The notes below the pieces were generated by a model. The model was not told the origin of the DNA and made no database searches. It saw only the letters and a program-made list of their open reading frames with translations. From the NCBI RefSeq assembly GCF_009601505.1, contig NZ_WITC01000113.1, positions 1-64,000 on the forward strand: DNA of 64,000 nucleotides, written 5' to 3'. The translations under genes and the position numbers were made by a program. Of the stretch, positions 18,266 through 28,585 are shown piece by piece. Position 1 is the stretch's first letter; the number at the start of each line of letters is the position of its first letter. This stretch comes from Sinorhizobium terangae. GTDB lineage: Bacteria; Pseudomonadota; Alphaproteobacteria; Rhizobiales; Rhizobiaceae.

Positions 18266-19281
18266 TCAGGATGCTCGCACCGTCTTTACGATTTCGGCCA
18301 TGACACCATGCAGCGCGTCGCGATAGCCGTTGCGCGCCGAAGGACCGCTTTCCTCCGAGGTCATCACGACGGTCAGTTGCAGCGACGGCACGATATAGAG
18401 CATCTGGCCGCCATAGCCCCAGGCAAAATGGACATCCTCGCCGCCGATCTGCCGAGCGAACCAGCCATAGCCATAGGCGTCGCCCGAGAAGCGCGAATTG
18501 GTACGCGCCTGCCATGAAAGCTCGATCCAATCTTCGGGAATGATCTGACGGCCTTCGGCGGTCCTGCCGCCATTGCGGTAGAGCTCCCCGAAGGCAAGCA
18601 GCGAGCGGGCACTCATCGCCATCTGGTTGCCGCCGAGATAAATGCCCTGCGGATCGCGTTCCCAGGCGCCGATCCTAAACCGTCGACCGGACCGAGCCAC
18701 TCGCGCGCGAGTGCCAGGGTCGACTTGCCGCTGACCTTTGTGAGAATTGCCGAAAGCAGATGGGTAGAGGCCGTGGAATAGAGCATCTGCCCTCCAGGCT
18801 CGTCGTCGAAAGGCTGGGCGAGTGCGAAACGGACCCAATTGCTGCTCGAAACCCAGCGCCCGTAGTTGGGTCCCGACATCCGGCCCAGTCCCGCCTGCAT
18901 CGAAAGCAGGTGGCCGATCGTGATATCGTTGATCCGAGGGTCTGGCGAAGCCGGCAGGTCGCTTTTCAGGATGGGCGCGATTTTCTGGTCCGGGCCTTCG
19001 AGCAGGCCCTTATCGATCGCAATGCCGACAAGCGCCGAAACGATGGACTTCGACGCCGACTTGATGTTGGTCGAATCCTCGGGCGTGTGGCCGCGATAGC
19101 CGCGTTCCGCGACCACCTCACCGTTGCGGGCAATGATGACAGCCTTGAGCGAAGTCAGGTCCTGGCGGCCCCCAAGACCCTCGAGCAGCGAAGGCACGGA
19201 AGGGACCTCCTGCGCGATCGCAAACGGCAGGAACGCGAAGAACGACAGAAGAGCGGCAATCAACTTGACCATCCGCATCAC
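18266..19281 (-). pseudogene. Serine hydrolase of the beta-lactamase (class C/PBP-like) family, frameshifted
   Basis: Two frames together form one secreted serine hydrolase. Part one (19281 to about 18680) carries a signal peptide (LIAALLSFFAFLPFAIAQ), the SxxK motif in IKSASKSIVSALVG and a Y-x-x motif in MLYSTASTHLL. Part two (to 18266) resumes one frame over at GFRIGAWERDPQGIYLGG and ends with the YGYGWF..GYGGQMLYIVPS region. Adding one A in the TAAA run at 18676-18679 restores an unbroken reading frame. As sequenced, translation would give a 222-residue truncated product. It could be a pseudogene or a homopolymer base-call error. Confidence 0.75.
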
Positions 19282-19286
19282 CTAAT

Positions 19287-19472
19287 GCATGTCGCCTAAA
19301 ACTGTGCAGCGGTTTTGGACAACGACATGCCTAAAAGCAATGACCTAAAGCGCGTCGCATAAGTCCGATCGAACGTGACGCGCTTTAGAGCAATTCGAGG
19401 AAAGTAACGGTTCTCCGTCCGGAATTGCGTCATTTCAAATCAGTTAGACCATCTCATGTTTCAATGGTCTAA
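19287..19472. repeat. Mosaic of four consecutive palindromic intergenic repeats
   Basis: Four inverted repeats follow one another. GCATGTCG/CGACATGC (19287-19330). AAAGCGCGTC/GACGCGCTTT (about 19346-19386). GCAATTC/GAATTGC (19390-19428). TTAGACCAT/ATGGTCTAA (19444-19472). The first three resemble a mosaic element I know to be common in Rhizobiales intergenic regions. The 334-base gap 19282-19615 holds nothing else but a degenerate RIME-like stretch near 19547-19590. No gene is seen. Confidence 0.7.
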
Positions 19473-19615
19473 CGTGGATGCTCGACGAAATCATTACGCC
19501 GGCGTCGGAACTCACGTCGATGTGAAACCAGTTTATTGTGAAGCCCCGCTACAGCGCCGCGCGTTTTGCCCGGACACTGTGACACCCTTGCACGTGAACT
19601 GTGGCGGGAAGACCA

Positions 19616-20560
19616 TCACCCCGCCCGCTTTGCCTCCAGCACGTCCCACACCTTCGCTGCCACGTCCGGTCCACCAAGCTTCCTCACGGCGCGAATACCG
19701 GTCGGAGCCGTGACGTTTATTTCGGTGAGCTTGTCATCGATGACGTCGATGCCGACCAGAATGAGCCCCTTCTCACGCAGAGACGGACCCAATCGCTCGC
19801 AAATTTCCCGCTCCTTCTTCGTCAGGTCCGCGACGGTCGGCGCCCCGCCGCGCACCATATTGGAGCGCAGGTCACCCGCGGCAGGCACACGGTTGACCGC
19901 GCCCGCGAACTCGCCGTCAACGAGAAGAATGCGCTTGTCGCCATGCTTCACGTTCGGCAGGAACTGCTGAATAACCCAAGGCTCGCGGAAGGTCGTGGCA
20001 AAGATATCGTAAAGCGAACCGTAGTTGAGATCGTCCTTGGTCAGCCGCACCACCGCTGCGCCGCCATGGCCGAACAGCGGCTTCATGACGATGTCGCCAT
20101 ATTCCGCGCGGAACAGGTCAATTTCCGCCTTGTCGCGCGTAATAAGCGTCGGCGGCATAAGATCCGAGAACTCGGTGACGAAGAGCTTCTCCGGCGCGTT
20201 GCGCACCTCAGCCGGATCATTGACCACGAGCGTCTTGGGATGGATCTTTTCCAGGATATGCGTCGCCGCGATGTAGGACAGGTCGAATGGCGGATCCTGA
20301 CGCATGAGCACCACGTCGACATCGGCCAGGTTCGCACGTTGTTTCTCGCCGAGCACGAAATGGTTGCCTTTCTCGTCACGCACTTCGACCGGTTCCATCG
20401 CACAAAAGACGCTGTCGCCAATCATCGCCAGGCGGTCGGGCGTATAGTGATAAAGCTCGTGTCCGCGCGCCTGCGCCTCCAGCATCAAGGCAAAGGCACT
20501 ATCGCCTGCGATGTTGATTGAGGAAATATGGTCCATCTGGACCGCAACTTTGAGTGCCAT
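19616..20560 (-). CDS. gshB: Glutathione synthetase
   Basis: A 314-residue ATP-grasp enzyme joining gamma-glutamylcysteine and glycine. The N-domain starts [23 protein letters not shown]. Then come [20 protein letters not shown], the ATP-binding [16 protein letters not shown], the flexible RSNMVRGG loop and [20 protein letters not shown] with metal ligands, all typical of prokaryotic GshB (about 315 residues). The frame is open to 20917, but homology begins at ATG 20560. It is a single gene with no operon partners. The 241 bases upstream (20561-20801) hold no supported gene. Confidence 0.93.
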   Translation of the reverse strand: MALKVAVQMDHISSINIAGDSAFALMLEAQARGHELYHYTPDRLAMIGDSVFCAMEPVEVRDEKGNHFVLGEKQRANLADVDVVLMRQDPPFDLSYIAATHILEKIHPKTLVVNDPAEVRNAPEKLFVTEFSDLMPPTLITRDKAEIDLFRAEYGDIVMKPLFGHGGAAVVRLTKDDLNYGSLYDIFATTFREPWVIQQFLPNVKHGDKRILLVDGEFAGAVNRVPAAGDLRSNMVRGGAPTVADLTKKEREICERLGPSLREKGLILVGIDVIDDKLTEINVTAPTGIRAVRKLGGPDVAAKVWDVLEAKRAG

Positions 20561-20801
20561 GGAGTGTCTCTCGGACCGCCGCCAAAACGTGGATGGGCCA
20601 GCTGGCGGGCTCGCCGGCCTCATTGAGGAGACATGCATCCAGGCTGGCATTGCCAACGCCATTGCGCATGTCGGTGACGTGGCCATCTTGAAGCACGACT
20701 TCGACCTACGTGCAACGGTCGCGAACGCCCGTGGCGCTTGCTGCTGCCTACCGGGCCTGTAGGCGGGCGTTTCGGTCGGCTTTGGAAGTGCATTCGGTTT
20801 G

Positions 20802-21251
20802 TCAGCCGGTACGGCCGTGCCAGGGGTCCGGTCCCGGATCGCGCCCGGCCGCAACCTCGGCCAGCCGATCGAGGTAATGGGTCCAGCCCTCCTCATGGCC
20901 TGCGCACTGCTCGGCATTGGGCAGGCCGCTGTGGGTGAGCCTGAGCAGCGTTCCGTCCGGCTGTTCGATGAGGTCTATCTCGACAAGACTCGACGCCGGC
21001 GGCACGATGTCGCTATCGTCCCAGCCGAAGCTGTATACCAGGCGATGGACCGGCACGACCTCGCGGAAGGCGCCGCGGGCGAAACGCGCCCCGGTGACGT
21101 TGACGAGGTAGAGCCCGCCGGGCTCCGGCTCGACATCCGCCTCCGTCCCCATCCAGCGCAGGATCTTCTCAGGATCGGTCAGCAGGGCGAACACCGCGGC
21201 GGGCGGCGCTGAAATATGTGTTTCGCGGCGAACGACGAGGGCCTCTGGCAT
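20802..21251 (-). CDS. SRPBCC/START-like protein (AHSA1 family)
   Basis: A 149-residue protein with the AHSA1-type Bet v1-like fold. It opens with [30 protein letters not shown], has the central hydrophobic-cavity strand region ([27 protein letters not shown]) and ends with the C-terminal helix [19 protein letters not shown]. Members bind hydrophobic ligands or act as Hsp90-activator-like or polyketide-cyclase-like proteins. In bacteria they are often paired with ArsR repressors, but none is adjacent here. Function is unknown. Confidence 0.75.
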   Translation of the reverse strand: MPEALVVRRETHISAPPAAVFALLTDPEKILRWMGTEADVEPEPGGLYLVNVTGARFARGAFREVVPVHRLVYSFGWDDSDIVPPASSLVEIDLIEQPDGTLLRLTHSGLPNAEQCAGHEEGWTHYLDRLAEVAAGRDPGPDPWHGRTG

Positions 21252-21501
21252 CGGTCTCCCCCAGTGATTGCGATGTGCTGCCCGACTGCGATCAAACGGA
21301 GAAACGTCGGGTCAGGCCCCGATGATAGCCTGACCCGGCCGGCCACGCCACCGCTTATGGTGTTACGTGTTTCTTCAGGCACACAGCAGTCGCAACAGCG
21401 CATTGAATTTGCTGGATGTTTTTTCACCGGATCGGCCCCGATGCAAGCAACGGCTATGCGGGCGGATGACAGGTGAGCGAGCATGACGCTATGATCGCTA
21501 C

Positions 21502-22560
21502 ATGGATCTGCCCGCTCCCCTTGCCTGGCTGGTCGACGAGGCCGGCGCGTCGCCCGGCCCGGATCGCTTTCTGGCCGAGCTCGGCCGCCGCCTGCTGGCC
21601 GACGGTCTTCCGTTGACCGGCGGTGCCCTGACGCTGGCAGTACCGCACCCGATCGTCGCCCGCCGCACCTGGCTGTGGCGGGCGGAGACCGGGACGGTGA
21701 TCGAAGCCCTGGCTTTTGCCGGCAGCCCATCCAACCAGGCGGGCCGCGACTGGCTTGCCGGGCTGGGGCCGGTGGAGGAGGACACGGTTGGCCCGACGCC
21801 GGAGAGACTGCTGCTGGGCTGGGCCGGCAGCCGGACGTTCGATCCTGCTGAGACGTCCCAACTGCGTCAGGCCGCACGCTTTGCCGCCGCGCCCCTGGCC
21901 GCCTTGGCCGAGCGGGCGGCACTTGCAACGCTGCTCGAGGCCTATCTCGGCCGGCGCAGCGCCGCCCGCGTGCAGGCGGGCGCGCTCAGCCGGGGCACCG
22001 GAGAGACCATCCGTGCCGTGCTGCTCTGTACTGACCTCCGCAACTTCACCGCCCTGTCCGAGGCGACCGAGCCAGGGGCGATGATCGCTACCCTCGACGC
22101 CTGGTTCGACCGCGTCGCCGGAGCAATACATGCGTTCGGGGGCGAAGTGCTGAAGTTCATGGGCGATGGCCTGCTGGCGATCTTCCCGGTTTCCCGGACG
22201 CCGGCAGAGGCCTGCGGAGCGGCATTGCGCGCGGTCGTCGCCGCCCGCGCCGGCATGGCCCATCTCGATACCACGCGCGAGGCGCAAGGGCTGCCGCCGC
22301 TGCCCTTCGGCGTGGCGCTGCATGTCGGCGAGATATTGTGGGGCAATATCGGCGCGGCCGACCGGCTGGACTTCACCGCCATCGGCCCAGCGGTAAACCT
22401 GGTCAGCCGGCTGGAAGGGCTATGCCGGCCGCTTGGCCGGTCTGTGCTGATCTCGGGCACGGTCGCCGCCGAGATCACAACGCCGCTGGTGCCGCTCGGC
22501 GAACACGCGCTGCGCGGCATCGCGGCGCCCTGTTCCGTATTCACCCTGCCGGATGCTTGA
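21502..22560 (+). CDS. Class III adenylate/guanylate cyclase, soluble
   Basis: A 352-residue protein. The N-terminal roughly 160 residues are a rhizobial-type sensory region without membrane helices. The C-terminal catalytic domain has the first metal aspartate in LCTDLRNFTALSE, the second in LKFMGDGLLAIFP, and DRLDFTAIGPAVNLVSRLE as the nucleotide/transition-state region. It should make cAMP (cGMP not excluded). Similar orphan cyclases are numerous in Sinorhizobium. It is transcribed toward an LLM flavoprotein gene; the gap 21252-21501 upstream has no gene. Confidence 0.85.
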   Translation: MDLPAPLAWLVDEAGASPGPDRFLAELGRRLLADGLPLTGGALTLAVPHPIVARRTWLWRAETGTVIEALAFAGSPSNQAGRDWLAGLGPVEEDTVGPTPERLLLGWAGSRTFDPAETSQLRQAARFAAAPLAALAERAALATLLEAYLGRRSAARVQAGALSRGTGETIRAVLLCTDLRNFTALSEATEPGAMIATLDAWFDRVAGAIHAFGGEVLKFMGDGLLAIFPVSRTPAEACGAALRAVVAARAGMAHLDTTREAQGLPPLPFGVALHVGEILWGNIGAADRLDFTAIGPAVNLVSRLEGLCRPLGRSVLISGTVAAEITTPLVPLGEHALRGIAAPCSVFTLPDA

Positions 22561-22679
22561 GCGGTCGGGTAGTGCACGTGCCCGGATCGCCGCTCAGTGC
22601 GACAACGCATGGTATGCCTATATCCCCGGCCGGATTTGTGCCATGAAGCACAGGCTGCAACGTCACAGGCTACACCATC

Positions 22680-23702
22680 ATGAAGAAGATCGGCTTTCTC
22701 TCGTTCGGGCATTGGTCGCCCTCGCCGCACTCGCAAACGCAATCGGCGTCCGACGCGCTGCTGCAGTCCATCGACCTCGCCGTCGCTGCAGAGGAACTCG
22801 GCGCGGACGGGGCGTATTTCCGCGTGCATCACTTTGCGCGCCAACTCGGCTCGCCCTTCCCCCTGCTATCGGCCGTCGGCGCGAAGACCAGCCGCATCGA
22901 GATCGGCACAGCGGTCATCGACATGCGGTACGAGAACCCGATGTACATGGCCGAGGACGCGGGCGCGGCCGACATCATCGCCGGCGGGCGCCTGCAGCTC
23001 GGCATCAGCCGCGGATCGCCCGAGCAGGTGATCGATGGATGGCGCTACTTCGGCTACCAGCCAGCCGAGGGCAGTACCGACGCCGACATGGCGCGGCGCC
23101 ATGCGGAGGTCCTGCTCGATGTGCTGCGCGGCGAAGGCTTTGCTCAGCCCAACCCGCGACCGATGTTTCCCAATCCTCCCGGCTTGCTGCGTATCGAGCC
23201 GCACGCCGAGGGGCTGCGGGAGCGGATCTGGTGGGGCGCCAGCTCCAACGCCACTGCGGTTTGGGCTGCGAAGCTGGGCATGAATCTGCAGAGTTCCACG
23301 CTCAAGGACGACGAGACGGGACTTCCCTTCCACGTGCAGCAGGCCGATCAGATCCGCGCATTCCGCGAGGCATGGGAGGCGGCAGGCCACGAGCGCGAGC
23401 CACGGGTGTCGGTCAGCCGCAGCATCTTCGCCCTGGTGGACGACCGCGACCGCGCCTACTTCGGACGAGGCGGCCAGGATGAAGACAAGATCGGCTTTAT
23501 CGACGAGAAGACCCGGGCAATTTTCGGTCGCAGCTACGCCGCCGAGCCGGACGTCCTCATTGCGCAGCTGGCGAAGGACGAGGCGATCGCGGAGGCCGAC
23601 ACGCTGCTCCTGACCGTCCCCAACCAGCTTGGCGTCGAGTACAACGCGCATGTCATCGAGGCGATCCTGACGCATGTCGCTCCCGCTCTTGGGTGGCGCT
23701 AA
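22680..23702 (+). CDS. LLM-class flavin-dependent oxidoreductase (luciferase-like monooxygenase)
   Basis: A 340-residue TIM-barrel protein beginning KKIGFLSFGHW, with GAYFRVHHFARQLGSPFPLLSA, IEIGTAVIDMRYENPMYMAEDAGAADIIAGGR and LGISRGSPEQVIDGW, the core signature of bacterial luciferase-like monooxygenases using reduced FMN or F420. FMN is assumed, since rhizobia mostly lack F420. It stands alone, 119 bases after the cyclase gene. The substrate is unknown. Confidence 0.85.
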   Translation: MKKIGFLSFGHWSPSPHSQTQSASDALLQSIDLAVAAEELGADGAYFRVHHFARQLGSPFPLLSAVGAKTSRIEIGTAVIDMRYENPMYMAEDAGAADIIAGGRLQLGISRGSPEQVIDGWRYFGYQPAEGSTDADMARRHAEVLLDVLRGEGFAQPNPRPMFPNPPGLLRIEPHAEGLRERIWWGASSNATAVWAAKLGMNLQSSTLKDDETGLPFHVQQADQIRAFREAWEAAGHEREPRVSVSRSIFALVDDRDRAYFGRGGQDEDKIGFIDEKTRAIFGRSYAAEPDVLIAQLAKDEAIAEADTLLLTVPNQLGVEYNAHVIEAILTHVAPALGWR

Positions 23703-23768
23703 GGCGCCACCCCGGAAGCTGAAGCTACGACCTCCGTTCGTTTCACCCGCAGCGGGCTTGAGACGAGC

Positions 23769-25400
23769 CTAACGGATCTCCCGCGCCAACGACTGAAGCT
23801 TCTTGAAGGCCTCGTATCTCAGCGCATGACGCGCTGCGGTTTCACCACCGGCGGGCGCGTAGGTGCGATCCGTGCCGGAAAGCCTTGCCATCGCCGAGCG
23901 AACGTCCGCGAATTCGCCAGCCGCCACGCTTCCGAGGATGGCAGCGCCGAGAAGCACAGGTTCCTCCGAGCGCGTCGCCAGAACGGGCTTTCCCGTCGCG
24001 TCCGCAAGCAACTGGCGGACGAGATCAAGCTGACCGGCGCCGCCGCTGATGACGATCTTGTCGATCAGAGCACCGGATGACGCCTGCGTATCGATGATCT
24101 GCCGCAGGCCGTAGCCGATGCCGCATAGTCCGGCCACGTAGAGCGACACGAGACTGTCCAGATCTTTCTCCATCCCGAGCCCCGCGACGACCGCGCGGGC
24201 ATGCGGGTCGGCAAACGGCGCGCGGTTACCGAGGAATTCCGGAACGACGTGGATTCCGCCTGCCAGCTCGATCGACTCAGAGAGCGTCTGGACCTTCTGC
24301 GCGGCGAGTTCCGCCAGCAGGACCGGCAGCGAGAGGCCGCGGCGTCCTGCGAGTTCCAGGGCCTCGCCGGCCGCGGGGTGGAAGGACAGAAGCTGCTCGA
24401 TCGCAGCGCCCGCCGCGGACTGCCCGCCCTCGTTCAGCCACATGCCGGGTACCATCGCCGAGTAATAAGGTCCCCACACGCCCGGCACGAAAACCGGCTC
24501 TGCTGTGGAAGTCATCGTGCAGGAGGAGGTTCCGAAGACATAGGCGAGATTGCTCTCCGGAGGGCCGTCAACCCCGACCGTGCCGATGCCGCCGGCGTGG
24601 GCATCGATCATGCCGGCTCCGATCGGCGTGCCCGGTGCAAGGCCAAGTTCCTCGGCGGCCCTCTCCGTCAGCCCGTTTCCAACCGGCGTACCCGGCTCCA
24701 CGACACGCTGGCCTATGCGCACGAAGTCTTCATCCGCGAGCTGACCGAGTCCGATCGCGCGGAAATAGTCCGGATCCCAGCGCTTCTCGTGTGCGAGATA
24801 AGTCCATTTGCAGGTCACGGTGCAGGTGGAACGGGCAAGATCGCCCGTTGCCCGCCAGGTCAGGAAGTCCGCAAGGTCGAAGAATTGCCAGGCGGCGTCG
24901 AAGACCTGCGGACGATTTTCGCGCAGCCAGAGGAGCTTCGGCGTCTCCATCTCCGGCGATATGCGTCCGCCGACATAGCGCAGCACATCGTGGCCCTTGG
25001 CATTGATGCGCTCCGCCTGGTCGACGGCGCGGTGGTCCATCCAGACGATGATATCTCGCTGAGGATCCTCCGACGGTCCCACCGGAAGCGACCGCCCGTC
25101 CTCGCCAAGGACGACAAGCGAGCAGGTCGCGTCGAAGCCTATGCTCGCGACTTTTGCAGGATCAACGCCTGCTGCGGAGACCGCCTCGCGCACTGCCGCG
25201 CAGACCGCGGACCAGATTTCCGTGCTCGACTGCTCGACGATGGAACCGGCCTCACGAAAGAGCGTGATATCGCGCTTGCCCGATGCCAGCAGCCGGCCGG
25301 CGAGGTCGAAAAGGCCGGCTCTGGCGCTTCCGGTGCCGACATCAACGCCGATGAGATATCGTTCGCCGCCCGCAGGGCGTGCGTGAGAAGTGTTGGTCAT
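23769..25400 (-). CDS. rbtK: FGGY-family D-ribulokinase
   Basis: A 543-residue sugar kinase of the FGGY pentulose-kinase branch. The N-terminal phosphate loop is GVDVGTGSARAGLFD, the second conserved strand is IGFDATCSLVVL, then WMDHRA, GTSSCTMTS and the C-terminal ATP-binding IVISGGAGQLDLVRQLLADATGKPV. Because the next gene upstream matches ribitol dehydrogenase very closely, the substrate is most likely D-ribulose, giving ribulose 5-phosphate. It is the last gene of the ribitol operon. L-ribulose or xylulose cannot be excluded from sequence alone. Confidence 0.85.
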   Translation of the reverse strand: MTNTSHARPAGGERYLIGVDVGTGSARAGLFDLAGRLLASGKRDITLFREAGSIVEQSSTEIWSAVCAAVREAVSAAGVDPAKVASIGFDATCSLVVLGEDGRSLPVGPSEDPQRDIIVWMDHRAVDQAERINAKGHDVLRYVGGRISPEMETPKLLWLRENRPQVFDAAWQFFDLADFLTWRATGDLARSTCTVTCKWTYLAHEKRWDPDYFRAIGLGQLADEDFVRIGQRVVEPGTPVGNGLTERAAEELGLAPGTPIGAGMIDAHAGGIGTVGVDGPPESNLAYVFGTSSCTMTSTAEPVFVPGVWGPYYSAMVPGMWLNEGGQSAAGAAIEQLLSFHPAAGEALELAGRRGLSLPVLLAELAAQKVQTLSESIELAGGIHVVPEFLGNRAPFADPHARAVVAGLGMEKDLDSLVSLYVAGLCGIGYGLRQIIDTQASSGALIDKIVISGGAGQLDLVRQLLADATGKPVLATRSEEPVLLGAAILGSVAAGEFADVRSAMARLSGTDRTYAPAGGETAARHALRYEAFKKLQSLAREIR

Positions 25401-25467
25401 GGTCTACCGCCTGCAAATCAGGAACGTGGATCGGCGGGAGGGCTGGGCCTCGCGCCGTCGAAGGTAA

Positions 25468-26196
25468 TCAGAGATCAACGCTGTTGGGCAGGATCACCAG
25501 ATCGCGGATCGTCACGTTGCGCGGACGCGTCAGCATGAAGAGCACCGCATCCGCCACTTCCTTCGGCTGCATGAGGCTGCCGTTGGCAAGCGCTTCTTCC
25601 ATCTTCGCCTTCGGCCAGTCGTCGAGCAGCGCAGTTACCACCGGCCCGGGCAACACCGCCCCGACGCGCACGCCATGCGGCGCCACCTGTCGCCGCGTGC
25701 TGTGCACGAACGCCTGCACGGCAAATTTCGATGCCGTGTAGATCGGCTCCCAGACGACGGGGACGACGCCCGCAATCGAGCTCGTGAAGAGAATATCGCC
25801 CGATTTCTGTTGGATCATGTAGGGCAGCACCGCATGCACGGAGCGGAACGCCGCATTGATGTTGAGATTAAGCATCCGGTCCCAAGCGTCCGGATCCCCC
25901 TCAGCCACCGGACCACCGATATAGGCGCCGGCATTCGCGTGGAAGACGTCGAGCTTCCCGGCGATATCGAGGATTCGCGGCAGCATGCCGGAGACTTCGG
26001 CGGGCTTGAGAAGATCGACGACCAGCGGCAGGGCGTTTTCACCGAGTTCGGCGCAGAGCTGTTCCAGTTTGTCCTGCGCACGATCGACGAGAACGACCTT
26101 CGCCCCTTCCGCAAGCAACGTGCGGGCGCATTCCAGACCGATGCCCGATGCCGCGCCTGTGATGGCGGCGACTTTGCCTTTCATGAGGTCAGCCAT
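25468..26196 (-). CDS. rbtD: Ribitol 2-dehydrogenase (SDR family)
   Basis: A 242-residue short-chain dehydrogenase: cofactor motif TGAASGIG, an aspartate after the second strand (VVLVDRA, NAD preference), NAG in [19 protein letters not shown], the catalytic serine in FTSSIAGVV and Y-x-x-x-K in YTASKFAVQ. Long segments ([18 protein letters not shown] and [20 protein letters not shown]) match Klebsiella ribitol dehydrogenase as I remember it. ATG 26196, with GGAG 8 bases upstream, is chosen over an open frame to 26247. It oxidises ribitol to D-ribulose for the adjacent kinase. Confidence 0.9.
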   Translation of the reverse strand: MADLMKGKVAAITGAASGIGLECARTLLAEGAKVVLVDRAQDKLEQLCAELGENALPLVVDLLKPAEVSGMLPRILDIAGKLDVFHANAGAYIGGPVAEGDPDAWDRMLNLNINAAFRSVHAVLPYMIQQKSGDILFTSSIAGVVPVVWEPIYTASKFAVQAFVHSTRRQVAPHGVRVGAVLPGPVVTALLDDWPKAKMEEALANGSLMQPKEVADAVLFMLTRPRNVTIRDLVILPNSVDL

Positions 26197-26224
26197 TTTT
26201 GAAACTCCATTCCAATAGATTGGA

Positions 26225-27487
26225 TCACGCGCGTCCGTGGCTGACACGGGAACGACGGGCCAACGAGTCGACGATGACAGCGATTGCCAGAACGCCGCCG
26301 GTGATCATGTAGCGGAGCGACGAGCTCAGATTGAGCAGCGTCAGACCATTCGAGATTGCCTGGATGACGATGATGCCAAGCAGAGCCGAATAGGCGCTGC
26401 CACGCCCGCCGAAGAGGCTGGTGCCGCCGATGACCGCAGCCGCGATCGCGTTGAGATTGACGTCGCCCGTGCCGGCCTGCTGGCTCGAGGAGGCAAGGCG
26501 CGATGCCGACAGGATGCCGCCGAGCGTGGCAAGTGTGGAGCAGAGCACGAAGGCGCTCATGTAGATGCGGCGCACGTTGATGCCCGACCGCCGCGCGGCC
26601 TCCCGGTTCCCACCGACCGCGAACATCGACCGGCCCCACTTCGTACGCGTCAGCGCGTAGTTCAGGATCACCGCAAGGGCGACGAACAGGCCGAACATCC
26701 ACGGTACCCCGCGGCCGAGATTGAGGTAGAAGACTGCCACTTCAAGCGCGACCGTGAGTACGACCGCCTTGATGATGAGCGCGCCGAGCGGCTGGGAGGA
26801 GAGGTTCGCCGCCTGCCGTTGGCGCATCGTGCGCATGCCCTTGCCGATCATCACGAGACCCGGCACCAGCGCCAGCGCGTGGGAAAGCCAGTCCGGCATG
26901 ATCAATATTTGTCCGAAGCGGACGAGCGGGGAAGCGTATGGCAGGTTGATCGAACCGGTCGGCCCCAGGATATAGAGCTGCATGCCGAGCAGCGCGAGAA
27001 GACCAGCGAGCGTCGCAATGAAGCTCGGCATCCCGAGCCGGTTGTAGAGGGTTGCGTAGATCAGTCCGACCACGACACCGACCAGAAGCGCCGCGAATAT
27101 CGCCGCGGCGATCGGCCAGCCGGAGTTCACCCACAACACCCCGACCATCGCCGAGGCCAGTCCGCTCATGGAGCCGACCGAAAGATCGATTTCGCCCAAC
27201 ACCAGCACGCAAATGATGCCGAGCGAAATCACGCCTACGGTGGCGCAATCGAAGAGCAGGTTCACGAGGTTGTTGGGGGCAAGAAAGACCGGATTGAGGG
27301 CCGAAAAGATGACCGAGATCACAATGAGGCCTACCGCGACCGGCAGCATGCCGAGATCGCCGGACCGCACGCGATCAATGAACCCCCACACCATGTCGAG
27401 GATCCCCTCGTCATGGCGCACACGTTCATCGCTGCGGTCGAGCCTCGGCTGGGTCTGGACGGCGGCGTTCGAAGGATTCTGGCTCAT
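26225..27487 (-). CDS. Ribose/xylose-type ABC transporter permease (RbsC/XylH-like)
   Basis: A 420-residue inner-membrane protein of the BPD_transp_2 family with about 10-12 hydrophobic segments. The signature region is [19 protein letters not shown], and the C-terminal half has [17 protein letters not shown] and [20 protein letters not shown], typical of CUT2 permeases. It is longer than RbsC (about 320) and matches XylH-type proteins. The start overlaps the ATPase stop by 4 bases. It presumably forms the homodimeric channel for ribitol import. Confidence 0.88.
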   Translation of the reverse strand: MSQNPSNAAVQTQPRLDRSDERVRHDEGILDMVWGFIDRVRSGDLGMLPVAVGLIVISVIFSALNPVFLAPNNLVNLLFDCATVGVISLGIICVLVLGEIDLSVGSMSGLASAMVGVLWVNSGWPIAAAIFAALLVGVVVGLIYATLYNRLGMPSFIATLAGLLALLGMQLYILGPTGSINLPYASPLVRFGQILIMPDWLSHALALVPGLVMIGKGMRTMRQRQAANLSSQPLGALIIKAVVLTVALEVAVFYLNLGRGVPWMFGLFVALAVILNYALTRTKWGRSMFAVGGNREAARRSGINVRRIYMSAFVLCSTLATLGGILSASRLASSSQQAGTGDVNLNAIAAAVIGGTSLFGGRGSAYSALLGIIVIQAISNGLTLLNLSSSLRYMITGGVLAIAVIVDSLARRSRVSHGRA

Positions 27488-28305
27488 GCGGGTCCTCCGC
27501 TCTGCTCATTGACGAGGCCGGTCTTGCGGTCGAGCCGGCGCGAAACGGCGTTCTCCGTGGCACCGGTGATCGCGGTGACGAGGTCATGGTTGGACGCATC
27601 CGGCAGGAAGACGCCGTTGTTGCGTCCAAGCCGCAGCACGACGATGCGATCCGCCACCGCGCGCACGTCTTCCATGTTGTGGCTGATGATGATCACGCCG
27701 AGCCCGCGGTCACGGACGCGTTCGATCAGGTTGAGGACTTCGGCGGTCTGGGCGACGCCGAGTGCCGCCGTCGGCTCATCGAGCATGATGAGCTTTGGAT
27801 CCAGGAGCAGCGAGCGCGCGATCGCCACCGTCTGGCGCTGACCGCCGGAGAGCGACGCGATCGGCTGGCGGACGGACGGGATACGCGCGGCCAGCTCCCG
27901 CAGAAGCGTCCAGGCGCGCACTTCCATCGCGACTTCGTCGAGTTGCCAGGGGGCCAGTTCGTGGCCGAGAAACAGGTTTGCGACGACATCGAGATTTTCG
28001 CACAGCGCCAGGTCCTGGAAGACGGTCGCTATCCCGAGGCCAAGCGCCTTTGCAGGATTGTCGAGCGTCACGCCTTCGCCGCAGAACTCGATCGTGCCCG
28101 CGGACGGTTGATGCACGCCGGCGAGGATCTTGACGAGCGTCGACTTGCCGGCGCCGTTGTCTCCCACCAGCGCGACGACTTCGCCGGCGTTGACGTCAAG
28201 TTCAATGTCGGTGAGTGCGGATACGGCGCCAAAATTCTTGGATATGCCGCGAAGACGCAGCACAGGCTCACCTTTCACGGGAGCACTCTTGATATCGCGT
28301 GTCAT
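27484..28305 (-). CDS. CUT2-type ABC transporter ATP-binding protein, single domain
   Basis: A 273-residue ATPase: Walker A GDNGAGKSTL, signature SLSGGQRQTVAIARSL, Walker B LIMLDEPTAALGV, switch histidine IIISHNMEDV. CUT2 ATPases such as RbsA/XylG usually have two nucleotide-binding domains (about 500 residues). This one has a single domain, a recognised shorter subtype that would work as a homodimer. It is followed at once by the permease gene. Upstream lies a 280-base gap holding a RIME-like repeat. Confidence 0.88.
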   Translation of the reverse strand: MTRDIKSAPVKGEPVLRLRGISKNFGAVSALTDIELDVNAGEVVALVGDNGAGKSTLVKILAGVHQPSAGTIEFCGEGVTLDNPAKALGLGIATVFQDLALCENLDVVANLFLGHELAPWQLDEVAMEVRAWTLLRELAARIPSVRQPIASLSGGQRQTVAIARSLLLDPKLIMLDEPTAALGVAQTAEVLNLIERVRDRGLGVIIISHNMEDVRAVADRIVVLRLGRNNGVFLPDASNHDLVTAITGATENAVSRRLDRKTGLVNEQSGGPA

Positions 28306-28323
28306 CGCCTTTCGACCTTTCGA

Positions 28324-28427
28324 CTACAGCGCCGCGCGTTTTGTCAGAGGCGCAAATGACGCTGTAACTCTCTGAATTGCTGCATGTATCCACCCTTAAA
28401 TCGAACGCGATCTAAGGAAACATGCAG
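28324..28427. repeat. RIME-like two-palindrome repeat between binding-protein and ATPase genes
   Basis: Hairpin one spans CTACAGCG...CGCTGTAA. Hairpin two runs from CTGCATG near 28380 to CATGCAG at about 28421-28427. It lies in the transcribed gap between the ribitol binding protein and its ATPase, so it would fold in the operon mRNA. The rest of the 280-base gap (28306-28585) shows no gene. Confidence 0.75.
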
Positions 28428-28585
28428 TGGGGCGGGATCAAGGAAACGACGAGCGATCCGCCACGCATCCCGCTCCAAGTTGCTAGAATCCATCACGGCC
28501 ATGATCTTGGGTCGACCAAAATCATCGTGATCTCGGAGATGTGTTCGGCCGCGCGTCGCGACCGAACACGACAGCAGTCAGAGTC

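Noticed and set aside
20511..20762. 83-codon open frame upstream of gshB
   Set aside because: It overlaps the gshB start on the opposite strand and has no motif or ribosome site.
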